Positions 45,684 through 55,200 of a stretch of 64,000 nucleotides of DNA are shown here, piece after piece (position 1 is the stretch's first letter; each line of letters begins with the position of its first letter). The stretch comes from Sphingomonas sp. KR3-1 (GTDB lineage Bacteria > Pseudomonadota > Alphaproteobacteria > Sphingomonadales > Sphingomonadaceae). Below the pieces are notes generated by a model. It was not told the origin of the DNA, did not search any database, and saw only the letters and a program-made list of their open reading frames with translations. The DNA lies in assembly GCF_040049295.1 (NCBI RefSeq), contig NZ_JBDZDQ010000003.1, positions 629,152-693,151 on the forward strand, read 5' to 3'. The translations under genes were made by a program, and so were the position numbers.

Positions 45684-47183
45684 CTAGTCGGTCGGCGCCT
45701 GCTCCTTCATGTCCGACAGGATCGACGCCATCCCGATCCCCGTCCCCTTCTGCGAGGGCGGGAAGTCGTGCAGGCTCTGCACGAAGGTTGCGATCGGCCC
45801 GATCAGCTCGGGCATGATCCAGCTCTTCTCCTTCATCCACAGGAACTGGCCGCCCGTGTCCGGACTGCGCTCGAAGGGGTCGGCCTTGATGTCGATCACC
45901 AGGCCACCCGGCAGCTTGGTCGCCGCCGAAAGCCATTTGTCCTTGATCGCGACGTGAATCTTGAAGTCGTCGATCCGCATCGCCGTTGGCTCGGTCTCGG
46001 CGAAGAAAAAGAACTCGCGACGCTTCGACTTGCCATCGGGCTTGGTCAGCATGTCGAGCTGGTTGTAGCCGTCCAGGTGGACCTTGTAGGTGGTGGCGCC
46101 GATCTTCTTGCCGGCGATCAAAGCTTCCTTCACGTCCGGATCGCCCACCGCGGCCAGCAGCGTCGGCACCCAGTCCTCGCTGGTCATGAACTCGCCGGTC
46201 CAGGTGCCGGGCGCGATCCTGCCCGGCCAGCGTATCAGCATGGGCACGCGGAAGCCGCCGTCCCAAGTCGTGCCCTTCTCGCCGCGGAACGATGCCGTGC
46301 CGGCCATCGGCCAGTGCGCCAGGTTGATGCCGTTGTCCGAGGTGAGCAGCACGATGCTGTTCTCGGCCATCCCCTCCTCATCGAGTGCGTCGAGCAGCTT
46401 GCCGACCAGCGTGTCGAGCTGCAGCACCGCGTCGAAATAAGGGGTGTGGCCGCTCTTCCCCAGCCATTCGGGCGAGACATGGATCTGTTGGTGCATCCGC
46501 GACGGGCAGAACCACAGGAAGAACGGATTGCCCGCCGACTTCTGCTTGCGGACGAAATCAATCGAGGCATCGGTGAACACCTCGTCGATCGATCCCATCT
46601 TCTCGCTGGTCAGCGGCCCCTTGTCCTCAATCCGCTGCCTGCCGACCCGGCCCCAGCGCGGATCCTCGGTCGGATCGTCCGCCTCGCTCGCCCAGCTGTG
46701 GATCATGTTGCGCGGGCGGCCGCGATAATTCGGGTCGGCCGGGAAGTCCGGCTGCTCCGGCATCTCCATCATGTTGAGGTGATAGAGGAAGCCGTGAAAT
46801 TCGTCGAAGCCGTGCACGGTCGGCAGGAACTCGTTACGGTCGCCGACATGGCTCTTGCCGAACAGCGCGGTGGCGTACCCCCGGTCCTTGAGCAGCGCCG
46901 CCAGCGTCACGTCCTTGGCCCGCAGGCCGACCGGGGCGCCCGGCTGGCCGACCGAGGTCAGGCCGGTGCGGATCGGATATTGTCCGGTCAGGAACGCCGC
47001 ACGGCCCGCCGTGCAGCTCGGCTGGGCATAATAGTCGGAGATCATCAGGCCTTCCTCGGCCAGCCGATCCATGTTCGGCGTATGCACCGCGCCGAGGCCG
47101 CGATGATAGGCGGAGAGGTCCATCGGTGCCATGTCGTCGATCATGATCGCGATGATGTTGGGGTGCGACGGTGAGGAAGGCAT
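45684..47183 (-). CDS. Arylsulfatase, no signal peptide (paralogue of the 26487 gene)
   Basis: 499-residue type I sulfatase. NIIAIMIDDMAPMDLS at the metal site, [18 protein letters not shown] with Cys57 in CTAGR, LFGKSHVGDRNEFLPT, and LLTSDNGINLAHWP. It shares long stretches of pattern with the protein at 26487 (C-T-A-G-R site, GFDEF.GFLYHLN), so the two are paralogues flanking the TPS and transporter genes on opposite strands. The start at 47183 follows AAGGAG; upstream in-frame codons to 47291 look non-coding. Positions 47184-47418 up to the ClC gene hold nothing else I can name. Confidence 0.9.
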   Translation of the reverse strand: MPSSPSHPNIIAIMIDDMAPMDLSAYHRGLGAVHTPNMDRLAEEGLMISDYYAQPSCTAGRAAFLTGQYPIRTGLTSVGQPGAPVGLRAKDVTLAALLKDRGYATALFGKSHVGDRNEFLPTVHGFDEFHGFLYHLNMMEMPEQPDFPADPNYRGRPRNMIHSWASEADDPTEDPRWGRVGRQRIEDKGPLTSEKMGSIDEVFTDASIDFVRKQKSAGNPFFLWFCPSRMHQQIHVSPEWLGKSGHTPYFDAVLQLDTLVGKLLDALDEEGMAENSIVLLTSDNGINLAHWPMAGTASFRGEKGTTWDGGFRVPMLIRWPGRIAPGTWTGEFMTSEDWVPTLLAAVGDPDVKEALIAGKKIGATTYKVHLDGYNQLDMLTKPDGKSKRREFFFFAETEPTAMRIDDFKIHVAIKDKWLSAATKLPGGLVIDIKADPFERSPDTGGQFLWMKEKSWIMPELIGPIATFVQSLHDFPPSQKGTGIGMASILSDMKEQAPTD

Positions 47184-47418
47184 AAGCGGCTCCTTTTGCT
47201 CCGCTACCAATTTCCCGCGAGTCAGCGGCCGGGAATATCGGGGAAAACCCGTGGCGATAGGGGCGACAGCCCTGCTCACTCGCGATGACATGGATCGGCA
47301 CCGCGCTTCGATTTACCCAGCCACCCGGCGCGTCTGGCTGACCGACCTTATCGCCGCGTTTCAAATAGATCCGGGATCATGCCGACTTTGCTCGGCAATG
47401 GCGCAGGGCTGACGGCGT

Positions 47419-48819
47419 TCAGTTACCTTTATCGGAAGGGCTTGAGGATCGCGCGGTAGCCGGCGCAGCGCGCGCGGTGCGCACCTCGCGCAGCGTGGCT
47501 TCGGATGGAAGCGGCGGCGGGCCGTGCTTCGGGACGGCAAGGCGCTGCGACAGATATATGCCGCTATGGCCGGAACAGATATAAGCCGTGAAGCACGCGA
47601 CCGCGATCGGCACCGCGTTGGCGGTGCCGAACAATTCCAGGCCCATGATCGTGCAGGCAAGTGGCGTATTTGCCGCGCCTGCGAAGACGGCGACGAAGCC
47701 CAGTCCGGCGAGCAGGTCAACCGGAGCCCCGAGCACCCCGGCCAACGCATTGCCGAGCGCGGCGCCGATGAAGAACAGAGGCGTCACTTCGCCGCCCTTG
47801 AACCCGCTCAACAGCGTGACGACGGTGAAGACCAGCTTGAGCAGCCAGCTCCACGGGTCGATCGGGCCATCGAAGAAGCCGGCGATCGTAGGATCTCCAG
47901 GGGTCGCGGACCAGACACCCAACCCGAGATAGGCGCGGGTCCCCAGAAGCCAGACCAGCGCGATCACCAAAAACCCGCCAAGCACGGGCCTCGCCGGGCC
48001 GTAGGGAATGCGGCGTTTCAGCCAGGCGCCCAGAACATGATTGGCCTCGGCAAAGCCGAGCCCGACCAGCCCGAAGACGACCCCGGCCAAGGCTGCCTTG
48101 GCGGCCAGCAATGGCGCGACGGCCAGCGATGCGCCCGCCTTCGGCGCGAAAGCGATGTGATAGGGCGTGTGGTGGATACCCCAAGCACGGCAGATCCAGT
48201 CGCCGACCACCGCCGCGACCAGGCACGGCACGAGCGCACGATACTCGACGCGGCCGATCGCAAGCACCTCGAGCGCGAACACCGCGCCGGCCAGCGGCGT
48301 GCCGAATACTGCCGCGAAGCCTGCTGCGACGCCCGCCATCAGCAGGACGCGCACGCTCGGCTGATCGAGCCGGAACCCACTGGCGACCGCGCTGGCGAGG
48401 CTGCCGCCGAGCTGGACCGCCGTCCCTTCCCTGCCCGCCGATCCACCGCACAGGTGCGTGACGACGGTCCCGAGGAAAATCAACGGCGCCATGCGCAGCG
48501 GCACGCCGCCGCCCGGTGCGTGGATCTGCTCGACGATCAGATTGTTGCCGCCCTCAACCGGCTTGCCGACAGCGTGGTAGAGCAGCCCGACCGCCCCCCC
48601 CGCAAGCGGCAGCAGGAAGAGCAGCCAGGGATGGTCGAACCGCGCGCGGGTCGCGCCGTCGAGGCTCCACAAAAAGGCTGCGCACAATGTGCCGACAGCG
48701 GCTGCCATCGGCACGAGCAGCAGCGTCCAGCGCAGGACGGACATCGCGTGGTCGTGCCGGCTGCGGACGAAGCTCAGGATGTTGAGCATGTCGAACAGGT
48801 TACGAAAGGTAGCGCGCAC
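47419..48819 (-). CDS. ClC-family chloride channel or antiporter
   Basis: 466 residues, ten or more membrane helices. Selectivity-filter motifs: [15 protein letters not shown] (GREGP variant with Thr for Pro) at about residues 125-139, and [18 protein letters not shown] (GxFxP-like). The usual first filter motif (GSGIP) is replaced by a looser [10 protein letters not shown]. The gating Glu lies in GREG. Could be a channel, a Cl-/H+ antiporter or a fluoride exporter; the fluoride-type motifs are not clear. GTG start at 48819 with AAGGAGGA, a near-perfect ribosome site. Confidence 0.87.
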   Translation of the reverse strand: MRATFRNLFDMLNILSFVRSRHDHAMSVLRWTLLLVPMAAAVGTLCAAFLWSLDGATRARFDHPWLLFLLPLAGGAVGLLYHAVGKPVEGGNNLIVEQIHAPGGGVPLRMAPLIFLGTVVTHLCGGSAGREGTAVQLGGSLASAVASGFRLDQPSVRVLLMAGVAAGFAAVFGTPLAGAVFALEVLAIGRVEYRALVPCLVAAVVGDWICRAWGIHHTPYHIAFAPKAGASLAVAPLLAAKAALAGVVFGLVGLGFAEANHVLGAWLKRRIPYGPARPVLGGFLVIALVWLLGTRAYLGLGVWSATPGDPTIAGFFDGPIDPWSWLLKLVFTVVTLLSGFKGGEVTPLFFIGAALGNALAGVLGAPVDLLAGLGFVAVFAGAANTPLACTIMGLELFGTANAVPIAVACFTAYICSGHSGIYLSQRLAVPKHGPPPLPSEATLREVRTARAAPATARSSSPSDKGN

Positions 48820-49648
48820 GATTCCTCCTTGCTGCCTTGCGGCGCCTGGTAGGAATCATCGACCCTTGCGAGGGTGGTTCGGCTCGAAAGCCCGGCAGAA
48901 ATCCATTGCCGTTGGCCGCCTAATGTCTTCCATCGCCCGCGCGGTCAACAAAAACGATGCTAGGCAGTTCGGTTTCGCTTTCGATGATCAGGATATGCGC
49001 ATGGGGCGGCCCCGCGGCGAACACCTGCCCGAACCGCCCGAGGTGCGAAGCTGAGAATGTGGCAAAGGATGTCCGCAGACCCTAGGATTCCGACAAGCGG
49101 GCAGCATCGAATGTCGATAATTATATAATTATCTTTATATATCAATATATTATTTTATGATTCTAATATAAGATATTTAAGAATTCATACGAGGGTGCAA
49201 GCATTGGTGAATGCGCGCAGCGCGCACCCTCCCTACTCCCTACATCTCCACGATGTGCTTCAGGCGCTCCGTCCGCACGCAGCCATAAATGCAGTGCTGA
49301 GAATTCGGCCCCCTCTCCGCACGCCAAGCGGCGCGTGAGACAGTGACAAGCGCAGCCTGCCCAAAATCCGGCCAAGAAAAACAAGTCGAGCGTACTGCAG
49401 CAAAGTTATTGTATTTATACCTAGCCTCTCCTCCAACAAATCACTGAAATGCAACGATACTCCTCAAAATGGAGGTGATTTAGACGCGCCTTCGTCAAGC
49501 ACGCGATCTCCGCGCATCTATAGGTCAATGTGACCTTTCGATGGTCTGCGGATTAATTCTTGGAAAGTTGTCCTGTGACGACCTTCACAAGAATGACTGC
49601 GATCATCGGCAGGTTTAAATATCGCTGAGGTTCGCTTGAACTCGTGCA
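48820..49648. other. Gene-poor interval with an AT-rich island
   Basis: 829 bp with no gene that I can support. At 48930-49080 the minus strand has a short coding-like frame (pattern FGQVFAAGPPHAHILIIESE) without a good start, possibly a gene remnant. Positions 49115-49185 are almost pure A/T, in sharp contrast with the rest of the window. Farther on there is an incomplete dyad CTCC-TCAAAAT-GGAG near 49462. The right end carries the CRP-type site listed separately and the promoter of the DUF11 operon. Confidence 0.6.
49574..49589. promoter_or_regulatory. CRP/FNR-type operator before the DUF11 operon
   Basis: TGTGA-CGACCT-TCACA: both half-sites match the E. coli CRP consensus exactly with the right 6-nt spacer. 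It lies 60 nt before the first gene of the operon. Whether the regulator is a cAMP-CRP or another CRP/FNR member is not shown. Confidence 0.55.
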
Positions 49649-50620
49649 ATGGTTATTGGCTCGCCCTTTCCACGCCTCCAGGCTACGCAGTTCGGGCGCC
49701 ATGCGCTCGGCATGGGCGCCGCATTCGTGATACTCGCGAGCGCCGGTACCGCGAAGGCGCAGCGCGCGGGTAGCGAGGTGCGCAATGTCGCGACCGCGAC
49801 GCTGCAGGCCGATGGCACCCCCAATCAAATCGCCTCGAATGCCGCCACCCTCCGGGTCGAAGAGCGCCTGGATGTGCGCCTTGCCGCCACCGGCAGCGGC
49901 GCGGAACTGGCCGGCACCGGAAGTGCAGCCCCCTTCCTGCTGACCAACGCCGGCAATGGCGACGAGCGCTTCGTGCTCGCCAGCACGCTCGACGGGATTA
50001 CCGGCACGGTTCGGGGATTTGCCATCGATCGCAATGCCAATGGCCTGTTCGATGCCGGCGACACGCTGGTCGAAGGGCCGACGCCTTCGCTCGCTCCCGG
50101 CGCCACACTCGCGCTGCTGGCCCTGTTCGATCCCGGCCAGATGACCGGCAGCGGGGCGCTGAACGTCTTCGCGCGGGCGCTTACCGGCTCCGGCGCGCCC
50201 GGCACCGTCTATCCGGGCCGCGGCGACGCCGGCACCGATGCGATCGTCGGCAACACCACTGCCGAAGCGACCCTGCGCCTCTCGCTGGTTCCCGGCGCCG
50301 TACCGACCGCCAGCCTGGAGAAGAGCCAGACGGTGAGCGCCCCCGATGGCAGCACCATGGTCGTGCGCGGCGCGGTGATCACCTATGCGATCGTCGCACG
50401 CTTCGAGGGCAGCGGCACCGCACGCGCGGTCACGGTAACCGACCAGGTGCCCTCGGGCACGGTCTATGTCGCGGGAAGCCTGTCGCTCGACGACAGCCCG
50501 CTCACCGACGCCGCAGACACCGACCCCGGCAGCTTTTCCAGCGACGGCATCAGCGTCGCGCTGGGCGATGTCGCCCGTGCCGCCACCCACACCATCCGCT
50601 TCAAGGTCAAGATCCTGTGA
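49649..50620 (+). CDS. DUF11-type secreted surface protein 1
   Basis: 323 residues. Signal peptide around residues 18-38 (LGMGAAFVILASAGTAKAQ). Residues about 41-75 carry a short motif (RNVATATLQ...IASNAATLRV) also found at the N-termini of the third and fourth proteins of this operon. Then comes a beta-rich part with AIDRNANGLFDAGDTL, an acidic turn like a Ca-binding loop, and a C-terminal DUF11-type domain (VTVTDQVPSGTVYVAGSLS). The stop overlaps a GTG of the next gene. The ribosome site before ATG 49649 is poor; a later start inside the signal region is possible. Function unknown; likely exported to the surface. Confidence 0.78.
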   Translation: MVIGSPFPRLQATQFGRHALGMGAAFVILASAGTAKAQRAGSEVRNVATATLQADGTPNQIASNAATLRVEERLDVRLAATGSGAELAGTGSAAPFLLTNAGNGDERFVLASTLDGITGTVRGFAIDRNANGLFDAGDTLVEGPTPSLAPGATLALLALFDPGQMTGSGALNVFARALTGSGAPGTVYPGRGDAGTDAIVGNTTAEATLRLSLVPGAVPTASLEKSQTVSAPDGSTMVVRGAVITYAIVARFEGSGTARAVTVTDQVPSGTVYVAGSLSLDDSPLTDAADTDPGSFSSDGISVALGDVARAATHTIRFKVKIL

Positions 50621-50631
50621 GGAGTACGCTC

Positions 50632-51084
50632 ATGTCGCTTATCCTGTTGCTTACGCTTGCCAATGCCGCCCCGGCTCCGGCACCGATCGAGATCCGCACC
50701 AGCGTTCTCGCCGAAAGGCGGACGCCGGCCGCCGACGGCACGACGCATGTCCAGCTGGCGCCTGCCGCGCGCGTCACCCCGGGTGACCGCGTCGTCTACC
50801 GCATCGACTATCGCAACAACGGCACGCAGGCCGCGACCGGCCTGGTGATCGCGAACCCAGTTCCTGCCGCCATGCAATATGCTGGTCCTGCCGAAGGTTC
50901 GCCCGCGCCTGAGGTTTCGGCCGACGGCAAGACCTTCGGTCCGCTCTCCGCGCTCAAGGTCCGCAGCGGCACGGCGTTTCGCCCCGCTGCCGCCGCCGAT
51001 GTGCGCGTAGTCCGCTGGCGCCTTGCCCAGCCCGTTGCCGCCGGCGCCAAGGGCCAGGTGGCCTTCCGCGCAATTCTCAAGTAA
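50632..51084 (+). CDS. DUF11-type secreted protein 2 (single domain)
   Basis: 150 residues: a signal peptide (MSLILLLTLANAAPAPAP) and one DUF11-type immunoglobulin-like domain (VTPGDRVVYRIDYRNNGTQAATGLVIANPVP). I prefer ATG 50632 because GAGGAG at 50619-50624 is well spaced; a GTG at 50617 overlaps the previous stop. The smallest member of the operon, lacking the N-terminal motif of the others, so it may be an accessory subunit. 20 nt from the next gene. Confidence 0.78.
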   Translation: MSLILLLTLANAAPAPAPIEIRTSVLAERRTPAADGTTHVQLAPAARVTPGDRVVYRIDYRNNGTQAATGLVIANPVPAAMQYAGPAEGSPAPEVSADGKTFGPLSALKVRSGTAFRPAAAADVRVVRWRLAQPVAAGAKGQVAFRAILK

Positions 51085-51104
51085 TCTCAAAGGGGTAGTT
51101 CGTC

Positions 51105-52202
51105 ATGTACAAGCTTAAACTGAACAACGCGCTGCTCGGCAGCGCCGCTCTGGGCGCGATGAGCGTTGCCGGCGTCGCACAGGCCCAGCAGACGCCCGCC
51201 GGCACCAGCGTCAACAACCAGGCGACCGTCAGCTATGAGGTTGGCGGCACGCCCCAGTCGGTCTCGTCGAACGTCGCCTCGTTCGTGGTCGATAAGAAGG
51301 TCAACCTGGCCGTCGCAGAAGTCGGCGGTGCAGTGACGCAGACCGCGATCGGCGCCACCGACCAGGTGACCACCTTCACTGTCACGAACCTCACCAACTC
51401 GGTGCAGGATTTCCGCCTGGAAGCGGACCAGCAGCTGGTGTCGATCCCGCTGCTCGGCGTCGACAATTTCAACATGAACAACCTGCGCGCCTTCGTCGAC
51501 AGCAACGGCAATGGCACCTATGATCCGGGTGTCGATACCGCGACCTATATCGACGAGCTCGCGCCGGACGCGACCGTCACGGTCTTCCTCGTCGGCAACG
51601 TGCCCAACACGCCGGGCATCGAGACCGCGATCGTCTCGCTCAACGCCATCGTCGCCACTGGCGGCGCGGGCGGTGCGCTCGGCGCCGATCTCGTCGCCAG
51701 CTCGACGCTGGTCGCGGATTCGCCGAGCACGGTCGAAATCGTGTTCGCCGATGACGGCGGCGTGGCCGACGCCGCGCGCAACGGCCAGGGCCGTGCGTTC
51801 GACGCCTATCACATCTCCACCGCCGTGGTGACGATGCTGAAGAGCGCGACCGTGATCAGCGATCCGGTAAACTATCTGCTCAACCCGCATGCGATCCCCG
51901 GCGCGACCGTGGAATATTGCATGAAGGTGAGCAATGCCGGCCCCGGCACCGCCAACAATGTCGTGTTGAGCGACGTCGTGCCGGCGAACAGCACCTTCGT
52001 GCCCGGCTCGATCACGGTCGGCACATCGGGGATCCTGGGCGCCTGCATCCTGCTCGGCACGGTCGAGGACGACAACAACACCGGCGCCGACGAGTCCGAC
52101 CCCTATGGCGGCTCGTTCGACGGCACCACGGTGCGCGCGACGCTGCCGAGCATCGCGCCGTCGACGTCGATGTCGATCGCGTTCCGCGTGACGCTGAACT
52201 AA
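51105..52202 (+). CDS. DUF11-type secreted surface protein 3
   Basis: 365 residues. Signal peptide (ending GVAQAQ near residue 28). N-terminal shared motif (NNQATVSYE...VSSNVASFVV), a beta-rich middle with FVDSNGNGTYDPGVDTATYID (a calcium-loop-like acidic turn), and a C-terminal DUF11-type domain (GATVEYCMKVSNAGPGTANNVVLSDVVPANSTFVPGS) with two Cys. Same architecture as protein 1. AGGGG lies upstream of ATG 51105. A 12-bp hairpin separates it from the next gene, which could give it a higher yield than the barrel protein. Confidence 0.82.
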   Translation: MYKLKLNNALLGSAALGAMSVAGVAQAQQTPAGTSVNNQATVSYEVGGTPQSVSSNVASFVVDKKVNLAVAEVGGAVTQTAIGATDQVTTFTVTNLTNSVQDFRLEADQQLVSIPLLGVDNFNMNNLRAFVDSNGNGTYDPGVDTATYIDELAPDATVTVFLVGNVPNTPGIETAIVSLNAIVATGGAGGALGADLVASSTLVADSPSTVEIVFADDGGVADAARNGQGRAFDAYHISTAVVTMLKSATVISDPVNYLLNPHAIPGATVEYCMKVSNAGPGTANNVVLSDVVPANSTFVPGSITVGTSGILGACILLGTVEDDNNTGADESDPYGGSFDGTTVRATLPSIAPSTSMSIAFRVTLN

Positions 52203-52233
52203 GCGCCACTCGAGCCAGACAAGGACCTTACCA

Positions 52234-52262
52234 CCGGCGCGCGGGCACTCCCCGCGCGCCGG
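52234..52262 (+). promoter_or_regulatory. Strong intra-operon hairpin between DUF11 proteins 3 and 4
   Basis: CCGGCGCGCGGG (52234-52245), 5-nt loop, CCCGCGCGCCGG (52251-52262): perfect 12-bp GC stem without a T-run. It ends 3 nt before the GGGAG ribosome site of the next gene. Likely to slow exonucleases or partially terminate, setting the ratio of the small subunits to the large one. Confidence 0.6.
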
Positions 52263-52274
52263 ATGGGAGCCTGC

Positions 52275-55200
52275 ATGCTGCGAACCCCTCTCCCCCTGCG
52301 CGCCCTGGGCCGCGCGATGGCCATCGCCATCGCCACGCTGTCGATACCGACGGCGGGGGCACAGACGATTCGCAACACCGCTTCCATGCAATTCCAGTCC
52401 GCAACGGGCCCGCAGACGGTCGCGTCCAACACCGTGACGCTCGACCTCGCCAAGCGCCCGACCAAGATGCGGTTCCACGAGATTCCGGCCGGATATCAAT
52501 ATACCGGCCTCGCCTGCCAGACCGATCCCGTCCTTCAGTTCACGCCGAGCATGGTCTCGCCTGCGGAGCTCGCTGCGGCACCGCCGCTGGCATCGATCCA
52601 GCGCGGCCAGGCGCTGATCGTCGAGCTCGACGCACAGGCGGAGAACCGCGACCCGAACAAGCGCGAAGTCGTGTGGATCAACGTTTCCGCGGGCCAGCTG
52701 TCGGTCAAGCTGCCGCTTACCGAAACCTCCACGAACACGGGCGTGTTCGCCGGCGGCGTTTCCGCGTCCGGCACCCATCCCCAGTTCGCCGCCTGTGACA
52801 TCGCCAAGCGCGTGTCCGGATCGAAGATCGAGGTCGGCTTCGACGGCAGCGACGACAGCTTCTCCTCCGACGCCGAAGTGCTGATCGATCCCGAGGGCTA
52901 TGTCTTCGATTCGGCCACCGGCGCCCTCGTCGACGGTGCAACTGTCACGCTGATCGACAACGCCACCGGCCAGCCTGCCGCCAACGTGTATGGCGATGAC
53001 GGCACCAGCGCCTATCCCAACACCGTCGTCACCGGCACCAGCGCGACCGATGCGAGCGGGCAGGTCTATCCCTTTACCCCCGGCAATTTCCGCTTCCCGC
53101 TCGCGCCCAAGGGCTTCTACCGGCTGCAGGTGACGCCGCCGGCCGGCTATACCGCCCCATCGCGCGTCGCGCCGGATGCGCTTGCCCATCTCACCGGGCC
53201 GCCGGGTGCGTTCCGGATCACCGATTCCTCCTATGGCGCACCGTTCGAGCTTGCCGATCCCGAGCCGGTGCACATCGATATCCCCGTCGATCCGACGCGG
53301 CTTCGGTCGCTCCTGCTCGCGGGGCTGATCCTGGACAAGACCGCCTCGGTGCGGGAAGCCTCGCCCGGCGAGTTCGTCCAGTATCGGCTCGAAGTTCGCA
53401 ATGCAGCGCGCACGGCAACGCCGGGCGAAGTCCGCATCGAGGATCGCCTGCCGACTGGCCTGCGCTACCGTGCCGGCACCACGCGCGGCGCACCCGAGCC
53501 AGAAATCTCGCGTGACGGCCGCTCGCTGGTCTTCACCCTGCCTCGCCTCGCCGGCCTCGCCACCGCGCCGGTCAGCTACGTCCTGTCAGTCTCCCCTGGG
53601 GCACCGAAGGGCGAAGCGGTGAACAAGGCCGTCGCGTCCACCGCGATGGGATCGAGCAACGAAGCGAGCGCCTCGGTGCGCATCCGCTCGCTGCTGATGA
53701 CCGACGCGCTGACCCTGGTCGGCCGCGTGACCGAAGGCGGCTGCGGCGATCCGGCGCGCAGGCGCAAGGGCGTCGGCGGCATCCGCGTCATGATCGAGGA
53801 CGGCAGCTATGCCGTCACCGATGCCACCGGCTATTATCATTTCGAAGGCGTCCGCCCGGGCACGCATGTCGTCCAGCTCGACACCGCAAGCATCCCGGCG
53901 ACCCATGCCCCAGCCACGTGCGACCGCGACACGCGCAGCGCCGGCAGCGACATCTCGCGCTTCGTCGAGGGCCAGGGCGGAAGCCTGCAGCGCGCGGACT
54001 TCCAGCTCGTGCGCACCGGCAAGAAGGCCGTGGCGGACACCGCGCTTCCCATCGTCCAGGGCGACGATGCGCTTGCCGCGGGCAACCGGCCCGACTGGCT
54101 CGATACCGCCACGCCGGGGATCGACTGGTTGTTCCCGGAGATGAACCACAATCCGCGCTCGCCCGCGCTGCGCGTCGTCATCCGCCACCAGCCCGGTCAG
54201 CGTATCGCGCTGAGCGTCAACGGCAAGCAGGTCGATCCGCTGAGCTTCGACGGCACCGATACCGATGCCGCGCGCGGCGTGGCGATCTCGCGCTGGACGG
54301 GCCTGCCGCTCGCGGAGCGCGACAATCTGCTCGAAGCGCGGGTACTCGATGCCGGCGGCAAGACCGTCGCGACGCTGACCCGCACCGTCCATTATGCCAA
54401 TGTGCCGCTGCGTGCCGAGTTGGTGGCCGCGAAGTCGCGCCTCGTCGCCGACGGCCTGACCCGCCCGCTGATCGCCGTCCGCGTCACCGACCGTGACGGG
54501 CGCCCGGTGCGGGCCGGCACGATCGTGCCCTTCCGCGTCGACCAGCCCTATTCCGCCGCGCAGGAGAGCGAGGCGCAGCAGGGCCGCAAGCTCGCCGGCC
54601 TCGACCGCAGCGAGGCGACCGCGCGAGTGATCGGCGACGAGGGCCTGGCCTTTGTCGCACTTCAGCCGACCACGCAGACCGGCAGCGCCCGCATCACGAT
54701 CAAGCTCGCCGACCAGGGCCTCATCCAGACCAGCGAGATCAAGGCCTTCCTCGCCGCCCCGGTGCGCGACTGGATGGTGGTGGGCTTCGCCCGCGGCACC
54801 GCCGGCTTCGACATGCTGCGCTCGAAGAGCAGCAACCTGCCGCGCGGCCAGCGCAACGCCGTCACCAGCGACGGGCAGGTCGCGCTCTATGCCAAGGGGC
54901 GGATCAAAGGCGCCTGGCTGCTCACCCTCGCCTATGACAGCGACCGCGCCTATGATCCCGATCGCGGACTGCTCGGCACGATCGACCCCGATCGCTATTA
55001 CACGGTCTATGGGGATGGGAGTCGGCAGGCTTATGACGCACCCACTCGGGGCAAGCTCTATCTGCGGCTCGAACGCAAGACTTTCTACGCGCTTTTCGGC
55101 GATTTCGAGACCGGTTTCGTCGATACGCGGCTGACTCGCTACAGCCGCACGCTCAACGGCATGAAGGCCGAGGCATCGGGCGACCGGGTGACCTTCAGCG

